NCBI RefSeq assembly: GCF_017562075.2
Contig: NC_054085.1
Location: 30,423,656 to 30,487,655, forward strand
Reading direction: 5' to 3'
DNA: 64,000 nucleotides
From: Anopheles merus
Taxonomy: Eukaryota > Arthropoda > Insecta > Diptera > Culicidae
Below are positions 53,263 through 63,918 of the stretch, in pieces. Under the pieces are notes generated by a model. It was not told where the DNA came from. It did no database searches and saw only the letters and a list, made by a program, of their open reading frames with translations. The first letter of the stretch is position 1. Each line of letters begins with the position of its first letter. Made by a program: the position numbers and the translations under genes.

Positions 53263-54600
53263 TATATACCCGAACAGTAAATCCCGCAGGAAGAAAGCGG
53301 GCAACGAGAGATACTACCAACAAACTAAGCAAACATGGCAGCAGCAGAGGCAGCATCACCCAAACCGAACACCCGAGCGCTTGACACGTTGAGTGTGTTG
53401 CCATGGTGACACCACCGACACCAATACACACGCGCCAAGCACATCCTTCGCCCAGGCTGGGAGTTGGTGGGCTGGATGGGGGGGAGGGGGGCTGGTTTAT
53501 GGTGCGATACCAACAAAAAAAATGGACTTCCACTCTGTGTCCCGCATCGTGTACTCTGGCACACGGTTGAGTTCACGGATTCCAGGAGTGCTATTCAATT
53601 TACGGGCGCATCCTTCCGTGACAGTTTGGAGTTTTCTTTTTTTTTCGTTTTTTTGGTGGCCTAGCTTGCCGCAATAGAGCGACTGGAGGTAGCTTTTGAT
53701 GGAGGTTTTGGTTGGATGGTTGTTCATCGTCAGCATATTTTTCTCTTTTTTTTTTTTAGCTAAAATACATATGAGGGTGAAAATTCCTGACAACAGATCC
53801 ATCTGCCCTTTTATGGGGAAACAAATTGCGTGCAATTTATTTTTACTTAACTCATAAAAATAGATCATATTCAGTGCAGAAAGCTCTCACAATGTTGTCC
53901 TCGAATGTAATGAAGTAGCATGTAATAAAATTCTCATTAAAAATGCTTAAATTCGTGGGACTTATAGCTTATCCAACCTTAATGACTACTAACAAATTTA
54001 AAGCATACTGTCCAGCAATAAAAAGTGATAATCCTTTTATGAGCAGTGACCGACTTTCGTCGAAGTTGTGAAACTTTAAGCATTAATTTTAATCCCAAAA
54101 ACTCCACAACACAACTTTACGGGTCGCTTGTGGCTTGTTGGCTTGACCCGTATCGTCTATGTGGAGGTTCATCAGCATTAACCGATGATAACCTGTATTA
54201 AAAATAGCATCAATCGCAACTCATCTAAAACCACAACAATTAAACTAATTTTAAGTCCGATTTGGAGCCTTCGCTTTTGTCCTTTCTTACATTCCATTGC
54301 TTTGTGTGGTAATTGTTTTACAAAAGTTCATAGTTTCAGTTTTTTTTTTGGTGAAAATTGTTCCGTAAAACTGGCACACAGCACTTGGGCGTAGTTATTA
54401 CAAAAACATAGAAGAATCACACTCCTATGATGTTTATTGAACATTATTGAAGCACTGTCTTTCTCCCTAGTGTTATTTAAGTAAATATTTAAGGGATTGT
54501 TGTTTTAGGGTAATAATTGTGAATTTGTAAAACATTTTTTATCCTTCTTTATCTTGATTTGTCGTTTAAAACGTCTAAATGTTCTAATGTTTGTGTAATT
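53263..54600. other. intergenic, no gene seen
   Basis: GC-rich to about 53.6 kb (G run near 53480-53490), then AT-rich. No supported gene. Confidence 0.45.
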
Positions 54601-54690
54601 CGTGACGTTCCGTGACGGGAATCGAACCACATTCTACCTTGTCAGCGCCGGCAACCTTACCATTCAACCATTGAGTCACCTCCGTTTAAG
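54601..54690 (-). repeat. tRNA-derived remnant with A and B boxes
   Basis: On the minus strand TGGTTGAATGG (forward 54660-54670) fits the A-box and GGTTCGATTCC (forward 54618-54628) is a perfect B-box, 31 bases apart, as in tRNA genes. The acceptor and T stems do not pair well, so a functional tRNA is unlikely. It is a tRNA pseudogene or the head of a SINE of a different family from the one at 29348. Confidence 0.5.
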
Positions 54691-57313
54691 GAAGCTATTT
54701 ATTAATAAGACTGAATCGGTTAACCGTACAGTACATAAAGTGATCTCTGATCTCGAATATACCAAGGTCTCAATATCAATTTGAAAAATAAATTTAAGAA
54801 ATGGAGCGCAATCAAAACACTGCCGTGCAACGCAGCCGACGGCAACTAACTGAAAGGTTGGTTTCTTAGCCAATGAAGATACATTTTGAAAGTATTCAAA
54901 GTTCTTGATTATTGTTTATTAAATTTATTTTTAACAACAAGAATGAATGAAGAATCAAATAGAAGTTCAATCAAAGTTTAATTGCGTCTGCAATGCCTGC
55001 AATGCTCACAATTTTCTCCAAGTTTTTAAATTATTATTCAAATAAATCTGTTCTTTTAAGATGTTGTCGACATGAACATCTGAAAACATCAATTTAAGAA
55101 AGCAAATTAGCTTCAAACGATTTAAAAAGCATAATCAAATATGTATTAACCCGCGCTTTGTTATACAATAATCTAAACGTCTTTTTCGAACTGAATAATT
55201 ATTAAAAATTAATTACAGCTCAATTTGCGATTCCTCTTTTCCGATTTGAAACTTCATTTCCCCGCCCTGCAGCAGCATATTAATGTCAAATCCTTTTTAC
55301 TCCCTCCCCGGTTAAAATCCCTGTTCCTATCAATCCTTCTGGGTAAGTGCGGCGTGTTGTGTATTAATATACTTTCCCAGCAGCAGCGGCGGCGGCATAT
55401 CATCTTACAGACGTACCTGCCCCGTTTTACCCCGCTAATTGCTCCCGAGGGAAGCATTTCCAAAGATGCGGACGCTTAATAAGGAATTAATAATCTCCAT
55501 TTGCTGCTGATCCTCGAATCGGAGCTGCGCCGACGGTGTGATTGGATTTGGACAAGCCAACTGAAACCCCCGGATCTGTGACTCTTCTTCATCAAAGCCA
55601 ATGCTCCAAAAGTCCCCTACAGCACCAAAAAAACCGGCTAAAGTGTCACTCGCCCAAGACTGGCCATCCGATGTCCCTTGCTGTGGTAAAAAGCAACCAA
55701 ACGGGAACGTGCTGAACGCACTCACTTCATCAACGCATCCCAAAACCGAAGCTCCAGCCCTTTGCCGAGGATACAATGTTTTCTCCCTTTGAAGTAGTCG
55801 TCCAAAACGGGGGGTGCCAGCCTTCAAAGGGATGATCCAAAATAATAATAACGGCTTTACATTATCCACCGACGTGTGCGACAGAGGGTCCTGTGTGTGT
55901 GTGTGTCCAAAACCTTGGTACGGTAAATAGCCCTGGAGGAAATGGCGACAAGCAAAAGGACACGAGACACAGCCATTCCCGACAAGCTCGGAAAGGGGAA
56001 TGACGGGCAGAACGATGTGTCAGGCCCATCCAGGACTCCAGGGACAGGGACACGGGTGACACTACGCCGCTGTTTGGCTGCTTTCCTAATCGATGGCACA
56101 TCCTGGCACCGTTTGATTGCGATACCTGGGATTTATACGTGTGTCCGGGGCGATGATGACTTCCCGTCGAGCCATCGAGAACTCGCTCGCACGCTCGCTC
56201 GTACCACTCGGAAGTACCACTAAAAGCCTCACACCACCACTCCCGTGCCAGTGTGTGTGTGTGTATGTGTGTGGTGCGAGCAAATTGCTCACTACTTCAA
56301 AGTGGCAAATCCCCTTTTCAATTTTCTAAACGGAAGATGAAGGATAAAATTTTAATGCCCAAGCATAACTCAATTTCGTCGCCCGGGCGCGGAACCACCG
56401 TACACCGACCCGTGTGGCCGATCGAACACACGATAGCGATGCGATGCGGCGGGCTGTTTCGTTTCGTGGAAAATGGATTCACAATCGAATCATACGGAGC
56501 CGGAGCCATTACCTGGGCCGCGTTGCTGCCGCTGTCTCCGGGAGGGAACGTTGATCTCGGAGCGTGCACCATCGTACCCAGGCGGTCTTTGCACAGAAGA
56601 TGACCATTAGCTGGGCTCTGGTGTGCGGATGGATGGTGAGCGATGCGTTGCGGGCGAGGAAAATGGTGACACTTCATAGGGGAGACTACCGTCCCACATT
56701 CAGCTTGGCAAGAACGTAGCAATGATGTGTTTAAATACCACAAAGGAAATGCGTAGTTTTCGCAATGTCAGGTATGTATTTTTGTGCTACGATTGATCAA
56801 TGTGTTTAGTGTTTATTGTGTTGTTATTCCGATTAAATGTGTCTCTGTTTTGGGTATTGGTTTTTCATATACATCCGAGTAGTTGGAAATTAAATTAAAA
56901 GTACAAATCAACTAGATTTATTTTAGATATTATATTAATTATTTGTATAATAATGACAGCATATCATTGGCAGAAAAGGAAACAATATGCAAACTTCACT
57001 TAAAATCAATTTAATTATGTACCAGAAAACGATATAAATTAAAATTATTTTCAGAAAATCCAGTTTTAGCAGTAACTAACAAGATAAAAAATCAAATTGT
57101 ACTTACGAATTTGACAATTTGGGAGAAGAAAGTCGAAAAAACTAAATAATTATTCATATCCACTTGAGTTCATTTTGTTTATAACTAACACAATTAAAGA
57201 ATGTTAACTAAAAACATCAGGCGTAAAATTAGAAAGGCATTTAAATAAAATTTTAATTCAAACCAAACGTCCAACCGCTTTAGCAAAGCAAAATTCAAAA
57301 ATAACGAAACCAG
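54691..57313. other. intergenic, no gene seen
   Basis: 55.2-56.75 kb is GC-rich with overlapping frames on both strands. (GT)n patches lie at 55891-55905 and 56251-56264. 56.8-57.3 kb is AT-rich. No supported gene. Confidence 0.4.
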
Positions 57314-57328
57314 CGCGCCATCTGCTGG
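57314..57328 (-). promoter_or_regulatory. CTCF-like binding site
   Basis: The minus strand reads CCAGCAGATGGCGCG, matching 14 of 15 positions of CCASYAGRKGGCRSY (the mismatch is at the last base). It lies in AT-rich DNA between the end of POP4 and the gene-poor region, where an insulator would make sense. It points toward the site at 53248. Confidence 0.45.
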
Positions 57329-57596
57329 ACTCTAGCGAATGCTTCCTTTGACTGATAAGAGACCAACAAAATCCAAAAGCAATTTCAAGTTAGAAATCCA
57401 ACAGGAATTAGATGAAATTTGATGATTTTTAACGATTATTACTAAATGATATGATAATTAACAGTTTTTAGGTTTTATTGTATAGATTTTCACTCACCTG
57501 TCGTTAATGTAGGATTAATTTCGAAAAGACAGTACATTTCCGATTTCCGTACTTGTCGTACTTGGCAGCATGTCGAAGCTTCTCCATAATCATGGT

Positions 57597-57602
57597 TTTA
57601 TT
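57597..57602 (-). terminator. POP4 polyadenylation signal
   Basis: AATAAA on the minus strand, giving a 3' untranslated region of about 200 bases after the POP4 stop codon. It is the first canonical signal after the stop. Confidence 0.6.
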
Positions 57603-57779
57603 TAACAATCTTTTCATTTCTACATTCATTGTACCAGCTGATGATGCATATTAGTGCACACATACGATTGAACGTTAATTTGTATCACACAATGGCTTCC
57701 GCTTTCTTCCTAACTGCATCTGTTGCACTGAACAAGATTCTTTTTTAACCATTCATAGTAAACCTAACTCCACTTCCCT

Positions 57780-58606
57780 CTACAGATCGGGAAAGGCGAA
57801 CGTTTTCATCTTTTTCACCGACCGTTCGGCGGGCCGCGCGTTGAGATGTTTACCGAAAATCGTTATCACCTTATTTTGTAGGAACACCTCGAACTGGGAA
57901 TCATTTTTCGGGATTGCTAAAAGAGCAAAAAGCGAATTAGATAAAACAGAATACAAGACACCACCTGCCATTTAAACAGGTTACTCACTTCGCAGTTTGT
58001 TGTCTTTCGAAATCATCTTGAAGGTTCCTTTCGTGTCCAGTACCACGATACCCTTCATGCCGACCACGCTGGGCTGTTTCGATCGAACGATGTGAATTTT
58101 GGCTCCGTGATAGTCTGCCTTCAGTAAGCTAGCTCTACAGAGAGATAGAAAAAAGGAAAGATATATTGATCAATATGTCCTTATAGCAATAAAGACATTC
58201 CCCCTTTCCGATACATACACAATCGTGGTGTATCTCGCTTCGGTCACATCCGGACATTGGCCCGGCTGGAAGAACGTATCGTAATAGCCGAGCCACATCC
58301 GGTGCAGCTTCAACCCGTCTCGGTACGTAATCGTATCGTGCGGTAAGGTGTACAGGCCAAGCTCTTTGATTTCCTTGCGCGAAAGTTTCTTTTTTGTAAG
58401 CTTCCCCGCGTTCGCTTTGTTTTTCTTCTGGATGACGTGCTTGTCCCCAAGGGTCATAGAGCTGTTGGGAATCTCCAGTATTTCATGCCGGTAGCGTGGA
58501 GCGACCAGCTTTGCCAGGAACGAGGAAGGATCTAAAGGTGGAGGGAAATGTTCTGTTAGCTTTTACACAGCAATAAACGATGAATTTACAGCGCTTTACC
58601 AGCCAT
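57780..58606 (-). CDS. POP4: ribonuclease P/MRP protein subunit p29 (POP4/Rpp29), 4 exons, 200 aa
   Basis: Exons, in transcript order on the minus strand, are 58606-58600, 58531-58219, 58134-57989 and 57916-57780 (603 nt in total). The three introns of 68, 84 and 72 bp all have GT donors and AG acceptors. The protein begins MADPSSFLAKLVAPRYRHEI, with the first intron after 7 coding bases. A lysine-rich stretch (about 33-60) leads into LHRMWLGYYDTFF (near 78-90). The Rof/p29 beta-barrel follows, with LLKADYHGA near residue 110 and VVGMKGIVVLDTKGTFKMI. The end is GKHLNARPAERSVKKMK-T. These blocks match animal Rpp29, which is about 220 aa in human. The protein is a core subunit of RNase P (tRNA 5' maturation) and RNase MRP (rRNA processing), in nucleus and nucleolus. 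I placed the exon 2 donor at GTATGT rather than GTGTAT two bases upstream, because it restores the frame into LKADYHG. Confidence 0.93.
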
Positions 58607-58838
58607 CGTGGACGCACGTGCGGATGGTCTAGTTTGTTTGGGGATGGTTTGTTTACAAAGTTTGACGTTTCGCCGGTCGGTACCGGTTGTACCGCTGTAA
58701 GCAAACAGTCAGTACAGCTGTCACGCACACACTCAAACTACAACCTGTATTAACGGATACGTTTGGTTAAAATTACACAATTCAAACCGTAATTGTGATG
58801 TGAGCGTTTTTATACGACAATTCTACTCCGTTCTGTGA

Positions 58839-58844
58839 TTTATT
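58839..58844 (-). terminator. polyadenylation signal of the HSF2BP-like gene
   Basis: AATAAA on the minus strand, 19 bases after the stop codon, so the 3' untranslated region would be very short. Confidence 0.6.
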
Positions 58845-58863
58845 GCACTACAAAACAAAATTT

Positions 58864-60001
58864 TCAATCATCGCACAAAAATCCTTTGCCTACCGACACT
58901 TCCATCACGCCGAGCAGGCTGGTCGCAATCTCTCCCAGCTGCTCGTCCGTTGAATCCTTCATCGTTCTGATCATTGCCCACGGGATCTGGAAATCAAAGC
59001 GAAGCTTAAGCATAACATTTCCCACTAAATAGTTTTCCTACGTTCCTACCTTCTCCGGCAGCGATGACGGTATACCTGCCTCCACAGTTACGCTCAGCAA
59101 GCGATAGATAATGGCCACCGCCGCTGCCACCACATCGGTCGGATCGTGCAAGCTCAGGCAGCGCAGCACACTGTGGACGAGCCTCTCCTCGCCCAGCATA
59201 ACGAACGCGACCGGATCCTCGAGCGACATGTTGTACGCGAACGTGAGCACCATGCGCTTGATGAAGCGAAAGTGCGGATAGCTCCAGCGGTCCTGATCGA
59301 GCACCATCCGCTTCAGCAACTCCACCACCAGCTCCTGCTGGGCGAGAAAAGCACGCCCTTCCACGAACGCGGCCAAGTTCGTGATCGACCCGAGCAGTGA
59401 TACGACGAACACGTGCTCGAGCGATTGGAGCGGCGGCAGACTGGTACCGTAGGCGAGCAGAAACGAATCGATGATACCCTTCGCTAGGGCACAGTACTTC
59501 AGCATCGAGTCTTGTGCCTGCACCAACACCTTCACGTTCGAGTGGCTTTTGAACGATTTCCACACGATCTCACCCATCACGGTGCCGATCTTCATCATCA
59601 CCTGGTACTGCCCTTCGTACAATCTGCAAAGGAATGGAAGCAATCGGTTGATTATGGCAGCACGACTTTGTGTAGGTTCTATCGGGGGAAAAGCGAACTT
59701 TTTGTAGTGTTGTGACTGGGCAGCCTTTTCCTCCAGTTGCCGCTCGAGTAGTGCCACCTTTCCTTCCGCTTTCAGTGCTCGTTCCTTCCATTCCGACGAC
59801 TTCTCGTCCGCCTCTTTCAGCTCTACGGGACAGGCAAAAGGAGGGCAGCTTGCAGGGAAGTTACAATAAAGTGGGTGTTCCCTTTTCATACTTACTGCTC
59901 TCGAGCAGGGGAACACATTTCTTGGTCACGTAATGCAACATCTTCCGATGGCGCTGTACAGCAATATCCATTTGCTTGCAAGCATTTTCGTTTTCTGCCA
60001 T
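58864..60001 (-). CDS. HSF2BP: HSF2BP/MEILB2-like protein: coiled coil plus armadillo-like repeats, 333 aa
   Basis: Exons, in transcript order on the minus strand, are 60001-59896, 59822-59050 and 58986-58864 (1002 nt). The introns are 73 and 63 bp, with donors GTAAGT and GTAGGA and acceptors CCGTAG and TTCCAG. The start MAENENACKQMDIAVQRHRK fits. Residues about 35-75 are charged and heptad-like (KLKEADEKSSEWKERALKAE). The rest is helical armadillo-like. Marker blocks are IGTVMGEIVWK (114-124), VSLLGSITNLAAFVEGRAFL (176-195) and MVLTFAYNMSLEDP. These parallel the G-x-V-x-G-x-x-V-W, G-x-x-T-N-x-A-A-x-x-x-GR-x-F-L and YN-x-S blocks I associate with vertebrate HSF2BP, which is 334 aa and also has a coiled coil before the armadillo domain. 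HSF2BP (MEILB2) brings BRCA2 to meiotic double-strand breaks. The family call rests on pattern, architecture and length, without a search. Another armadillo-fold protein is the alternative; the gene structure itself is secure. Confidence 0.7.
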
Positions 60002-60087
60002 CTCGATGCGTGCAGCAAGTGCAAAACAATAACAGCAAAGTGTACCGTGCCGAAGGATGAAACTGCTTTGTTGAATTTCCGTTCCAC

Positions 60088-60127
60088 AACCGGTTCAAAC
60101 ATGCCTCGAAACGGTTCTAAACCGGTT
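60088..60127. promoter_or_regulatory. paired AACCGGTT sites in the HSF2BP-like promoter
   Basis: AACCGGTT occurs at 60088-60095 and 60120-60127, with AACGGTT at 60110-60116 between them. They lie 87-126 bases upstream of the start codon. AACCGGTT is the palindromic Grainyhead/CP2 consensus, and AACGG also fits Myb. They are likely promoter elements of the minus-strand gene; factor identity is inferred. Confidence 0.4.
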
Positions 60128-60333
60128 GCTCCATGTTGTTTGATGACTTTATTATATTTCTAATATTAATTTTCCTGTCGAATATTTTAAAAACTATATG
60201 AAATCGTTTATATTAATTATTATTGACCTATAAATTCACGAATAAACCACAAGATTTGATTTAATTTGATTATCTTCCAACCACCCTGTGATAACGCGGC
60301 TTCAACCGTTCAACCCGCCAACGTAGACGCAGC

Positions 60334-60352
60334 GTGACAGCCAGCCTGTCAC
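60334..60352. promoter_or_regulatory. GTGACAG-5-CTGTCAC inverted repeat
   Basis: Perfect 7-bp arms separated by CCAGC, between the two divergent genes. TGACAG is the binding core of TGIF/Homothorax-type TALE homeodomain proteins. Confidence 0.35.
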
Positions 60353-61181
60353 AACAATCATTGCTGCTGTTGCAAAATACATACAGAAACACGGCTAAAC
60401 AGTTCTAAAGCCTGTGCATTTTAGAAAATGTGTTACGTGTTGCGAGCAAGAGGCGAAGAAGACTGAAGAACTGTTCGCTCCAGCGAGACGAATTCTCGGT
60501 CCAGTGGGCCAGCCTAGAGAGTGGCGCGGACACAAAACCGTCAGCCCGTAGCCGCTGCCACTGACCACTTTCCTGGCCGGGGAGGGGTGGACAGTCAGTC
60601 ATCAAGAGTGCTGCAGTCGCGCGCGGTGAACACGGTGGCAGAACGAAGAAAATTACCCGTTTTATGACTGGAGGAAAAAAAACAAGCAGGGAGCCATATC
60701 CCCCCATCGTGGCGTCCACGGCACGGCCAAAAGGGGCACATCACACGGCACACGGTGAAACTTTCTCCCAGTCGCTCGCCAGTCTTGTGATACGTTGGAC
60801 ACGATTGCAGCGAAGGGTTTGTTTACCTGTGTACCGTACTGCTTAATGTGTCTGGCGGTAAAGTGCTGTGGCAATCAGTGGCAAGAAAGCAGACACCGTT
60901 GCTTGGGACTCTCGATTAGCCTCGCTTGAAGCAAAACGTAACCCGGAACGGCGAATGAAGCAGATTTAAAGTAGCGAGAAGCGTCAAGCGAGCGTGTGTT
61001 TTCGAGAACACCCCTAAGCCCATTCTCTATCCAATCACGCAACGGAAAGTATTTTGCACAATAGACCGTCCGGAGACCGTCCCGTAGCAGATAATGTGCG
61101 TGAGCATTATTTGATTTGCAAAAGCGTCCCAAAAAATCCCGAGCCAATTGTTGCCGATCGCGCTGTGACCTAGAACAGACA

Positions 61182-61207
61182 CCCCCCCCCCCCCCCCCCC
61201 CCCCCCC
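61182..61207 (+). repeat. poly(C) run of 26
   Basis: An uninterrupted run of 26 C ending 30 bases before the candidate start codon at 61238. If transcribed it would be in a 5' untranslated region, or a pyrimidine tract before a splice acceptor. Confidence 0.95.
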
Positions 61208-61237
61208 GCACAGGACAGTATTGGACACTCATCAGCC

Positions 61238-61283
61238 ATGGCCAGCAGTGAGTCGGCAGGAAGCTCGTCCGTAATACGCAAAG
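61238..61283 (+). CDS. candidate first coding exon of a plus-strand gene, partial
   Basis: The ATG in CAGCCATGG context (a strong Kozak match) opens MASSESAGSSSVIRK, 15 codons plus one base. It runs straight into AAAG|GTAAGTG, an excellent splice donor. No stop-free continuation that looks coding follows, as expected for an intron. The rest of the gene would then lie beyond the right edge, in or after an intron of at least 2.7 kb. The upstream 60.4-61.2 kb is GC-rich and fits a promoter or 5' untranslated region, head to head with the HSF2BP-like gene. The short Ser-rich peptide does not identify the protein. A chance ATG plus donor is the alternative. Confidence 0.5.
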
Positions 61284-62969
61284 GTAAGTGAAAGTCCGCT
61301 CTCTGCAATTGGATTCATTTTCCTTCGTTTCTTGTTTCATGCCAACCTTTTGATGATCGGTCGTGTGCACAGAGCGGGCCTTTGCACGGAATATTGGGGT
61401 CAGCCGGTCGTGTTAATTGCTTTTGCCACTGCGACTGACAATGCCGACCCGCCGTTGCAGCGGGCAAATAACGAAAAGCACGACAGACACCGACGACGCT
61501 ACGGCGGCAAGGGCGGGAAGAATAATTGATGATCTGTCTTTTGCAAATGCTTCTCTCGCTTCCCTCGAACACGTTATTGGCACGTGGCAAAAATCCTAGA
61601 CTCGATCCAACCCACTCGGCTCAGAGAGCAGCCAACCGATTGTGGATAGCACAATTCGTGTGGCTGTATTGCGAACCAGCTATTGCACAGATTACGGGCA
61701 GCGAATGTACTGGAATGATGCGAAATATAAGTCCGCTCTCGTTCCAGTTTTCCTCGTTTCCCCGGCCTCGCTGATAAGCTAAAATCATAAATTACATCCA
61801 CTTATGAAGTAAGTGTCCCGTACACCACTCTTGCCTACTCCCCTCAGCGGAACGAGAGGAAGCTGCTGGTTTCCCCTCTCTTAAGCCATCCACAGTGTTT
61901 TGTTGTTATCACCGGGTTGGTTATCTTGCTTGGCCTGTACAGAACGATACGCACACCCTCCCGGGGCGTGCTCTCGCGGGTTTTTGCCAACTTCGTGGGA
62001 GCGGGAAGCTTTCCATTCGATTGTTGAGTGCAAAAAGCGAGCGAAAAGCAATGGCCGCGCGGCCAGAGAACTGCGGTGAAGCTTGCACTCGTGTGGTGGT
62101 GGAAGGGCACGAGCACATTAGAGAATAATTATCATCTTTCAATCTTTGCTTAATGCATTCGTCATATGATTTGCTCTCCCCCCATTGTTGTGCTACTTTA
62201 TCGCACTTTATCGGGTCGTCAATCTAAGGTGTGAGCTTATTAATTTGTGATGATTTAATGAGTTTAGATCATTCTTTGCACAGGACGGGGCATGAACCCT
62301 TGAGCGCAATAAAATGTGTCTTTGCTGGATAATGAAGCAAAAGATTATCAACGTCAAATATGTTCACCAATTTATTACACCTATTGTTTATTACATGCAA
62401 ATGTTCATTAAGCGCAAAATGTAGGTTTAAGGTATATGAAACCTTTTATCAGCAAACCGGCTGTCGATGGAACTGTTTTTGTTCGATCAGAAGAGTGGAA
62501 TGTTTGCTGGCCGGCTTGCACGAATGAATGAGCATTGTTCCGGCGAGATAATAAGTGCCGAGCATTAGCTGCGCCTGAGCAAATACTTTGGCGAAGCTCT
62601 ATTCAGACGCTTCACTCTGCCAGGGAAGAGCAACCTGATCAAGAGTATTGGTATCATATGGCGCTGTTTAGAAGATTATATTAACAGATTTGTTTGATGG
62701 AAAATAGTGTTCATGTATTTGCAAAGATCTGTAGGGGACAATGTGCTCCAGTAGTCTCTTAGAAAACAATTACGATGAGTGTAATGTTAAGTTGTTAAGG
62801 CGTATTGAAATATTTGAACAACACTAAACGATTGGCTAATTAAAATAACATGTTTTTTGTATAAAAGGTAATATTTTTACATTTAATACTTAATATAATG
62901 AGTTTTTGTATAAGTTAGTGTAGAATCAGCGAGGATACTTGCATTATTAGTAAAATATTGAATTTAGGC
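61284..62969. other. presumed first intron or intergenic
   Basis: GC-rich until about 62.1 kb, then AT-rich. No exon or element is recognised. Confidence 0.4.
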
Positions 62970-63712
62970 GCTCAATCATCATTGTTTGTCAGTACGCATT
63001 AATGGTTGATTTTAATGCATCTATTTATGCCTGTTAATCAACAATATTTACTTTAGCAGAAATTATGATTCATTCCAAAGCTTCATGTCTAGAATTACAT
63101 TGTTTTCTTGTGAAAAAACTCAGACGATTTAATCAATTCTCATTGTGTATGCCTTTAGATCTTTGTTAAGAAAAGTTCATTATATGAATTTTACAAAATT
63201 GACGTAATAAGGCCCCATCACATTGGGGAATTTAGAATCGAACTGCTACGTCATACGGCGTTTGACAGCTTTTAACTCGCCAGGAAAAATGAATCGGTCT
63301 AGACCTGCGATCGGCAAAGTACACCTCGCGAGGCGCATGCAGCTCTTAATCGTTCATATATTTCAGAGAGCTTCCACTCATTTTTGCTATTGGTTTAACA
63401 ATTTGAACTCTTCCCGTGAAACTCTACGAACATTTTTGTAAAATTTCACTCTTTCGACCACTGCTCTTAACCAATGTAGAATCTTTCAAGACGAAGAATT
63501 TCACAGTCAAGAAGTAAAACTGTATTTTTTTAGATCTGCAAGTGTCGTTGTTAAACAACTTCTTCGACCAAGAAAAGTTAGTTTAAATAGAAAGATAAAT
63601 TTCACATCAAATTCTGTTTCGTAATTTCGAGCGTGTTATTACATTAGCGAGGCAAAATTTTCTATCAAATGGGGTTAACGAAAGATAAATTGTAGAATTA
63701 TTTCAGTAATGT

Positions 63713-63759
63713 AATAGGGCCTATAAGCTTTAAGTAAAAAATAGGGCCTATAAGCTTTA
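63713..63759 (+). repeat. 20-bp direct repeat, period 27
   Basis: AATAGGGCCTATAAGCTTTA occurs at 63713-63732 and again, identically, at 63740-63759. Confidence 0.95.
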
Positions 63760-63893
63760 TTTTTAAATAACATTAATTTAAAAAAAAATTGATTTCAAAT
63801 TTTGACTTCAATTTTTGAAGAAAAAGTATTAATAACTAAGTAAAACATTCGAAATTGTGTAAAATGTATGCTTTAGGGACAAAAATTGATGAT

Positions 63894-63918
63894 AACGTGT
63901 CAACAATTGTGACACGTT
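63894..63918. repeat. short perfect hairpin
   Basis: AACGTGTCA and TGACACGTT form 9-bp perfect arms around a 7-base loop. It is not followed by a T-run and looks like a structural feature inside the repeat region. Confidence 0.85.

Noticed and set aside
59006..59563. 185-codon ORF in an alternative minus-strand frame
   Set aside because: It is a shadow of the HSF2BP-like exon 2 in another frame; its Arg/Ala/Gly-rich composition is the usual artefact of GC3-rich codons.
59600..59660. Acceptor-like CCATTCCTTTGCAG inside exon 2 of the HSF2BP-like gene
   Set aside because: The reading frame runs through without a stop, no good donor lies just upstream, and keeping it as exon gives the expected protein length.
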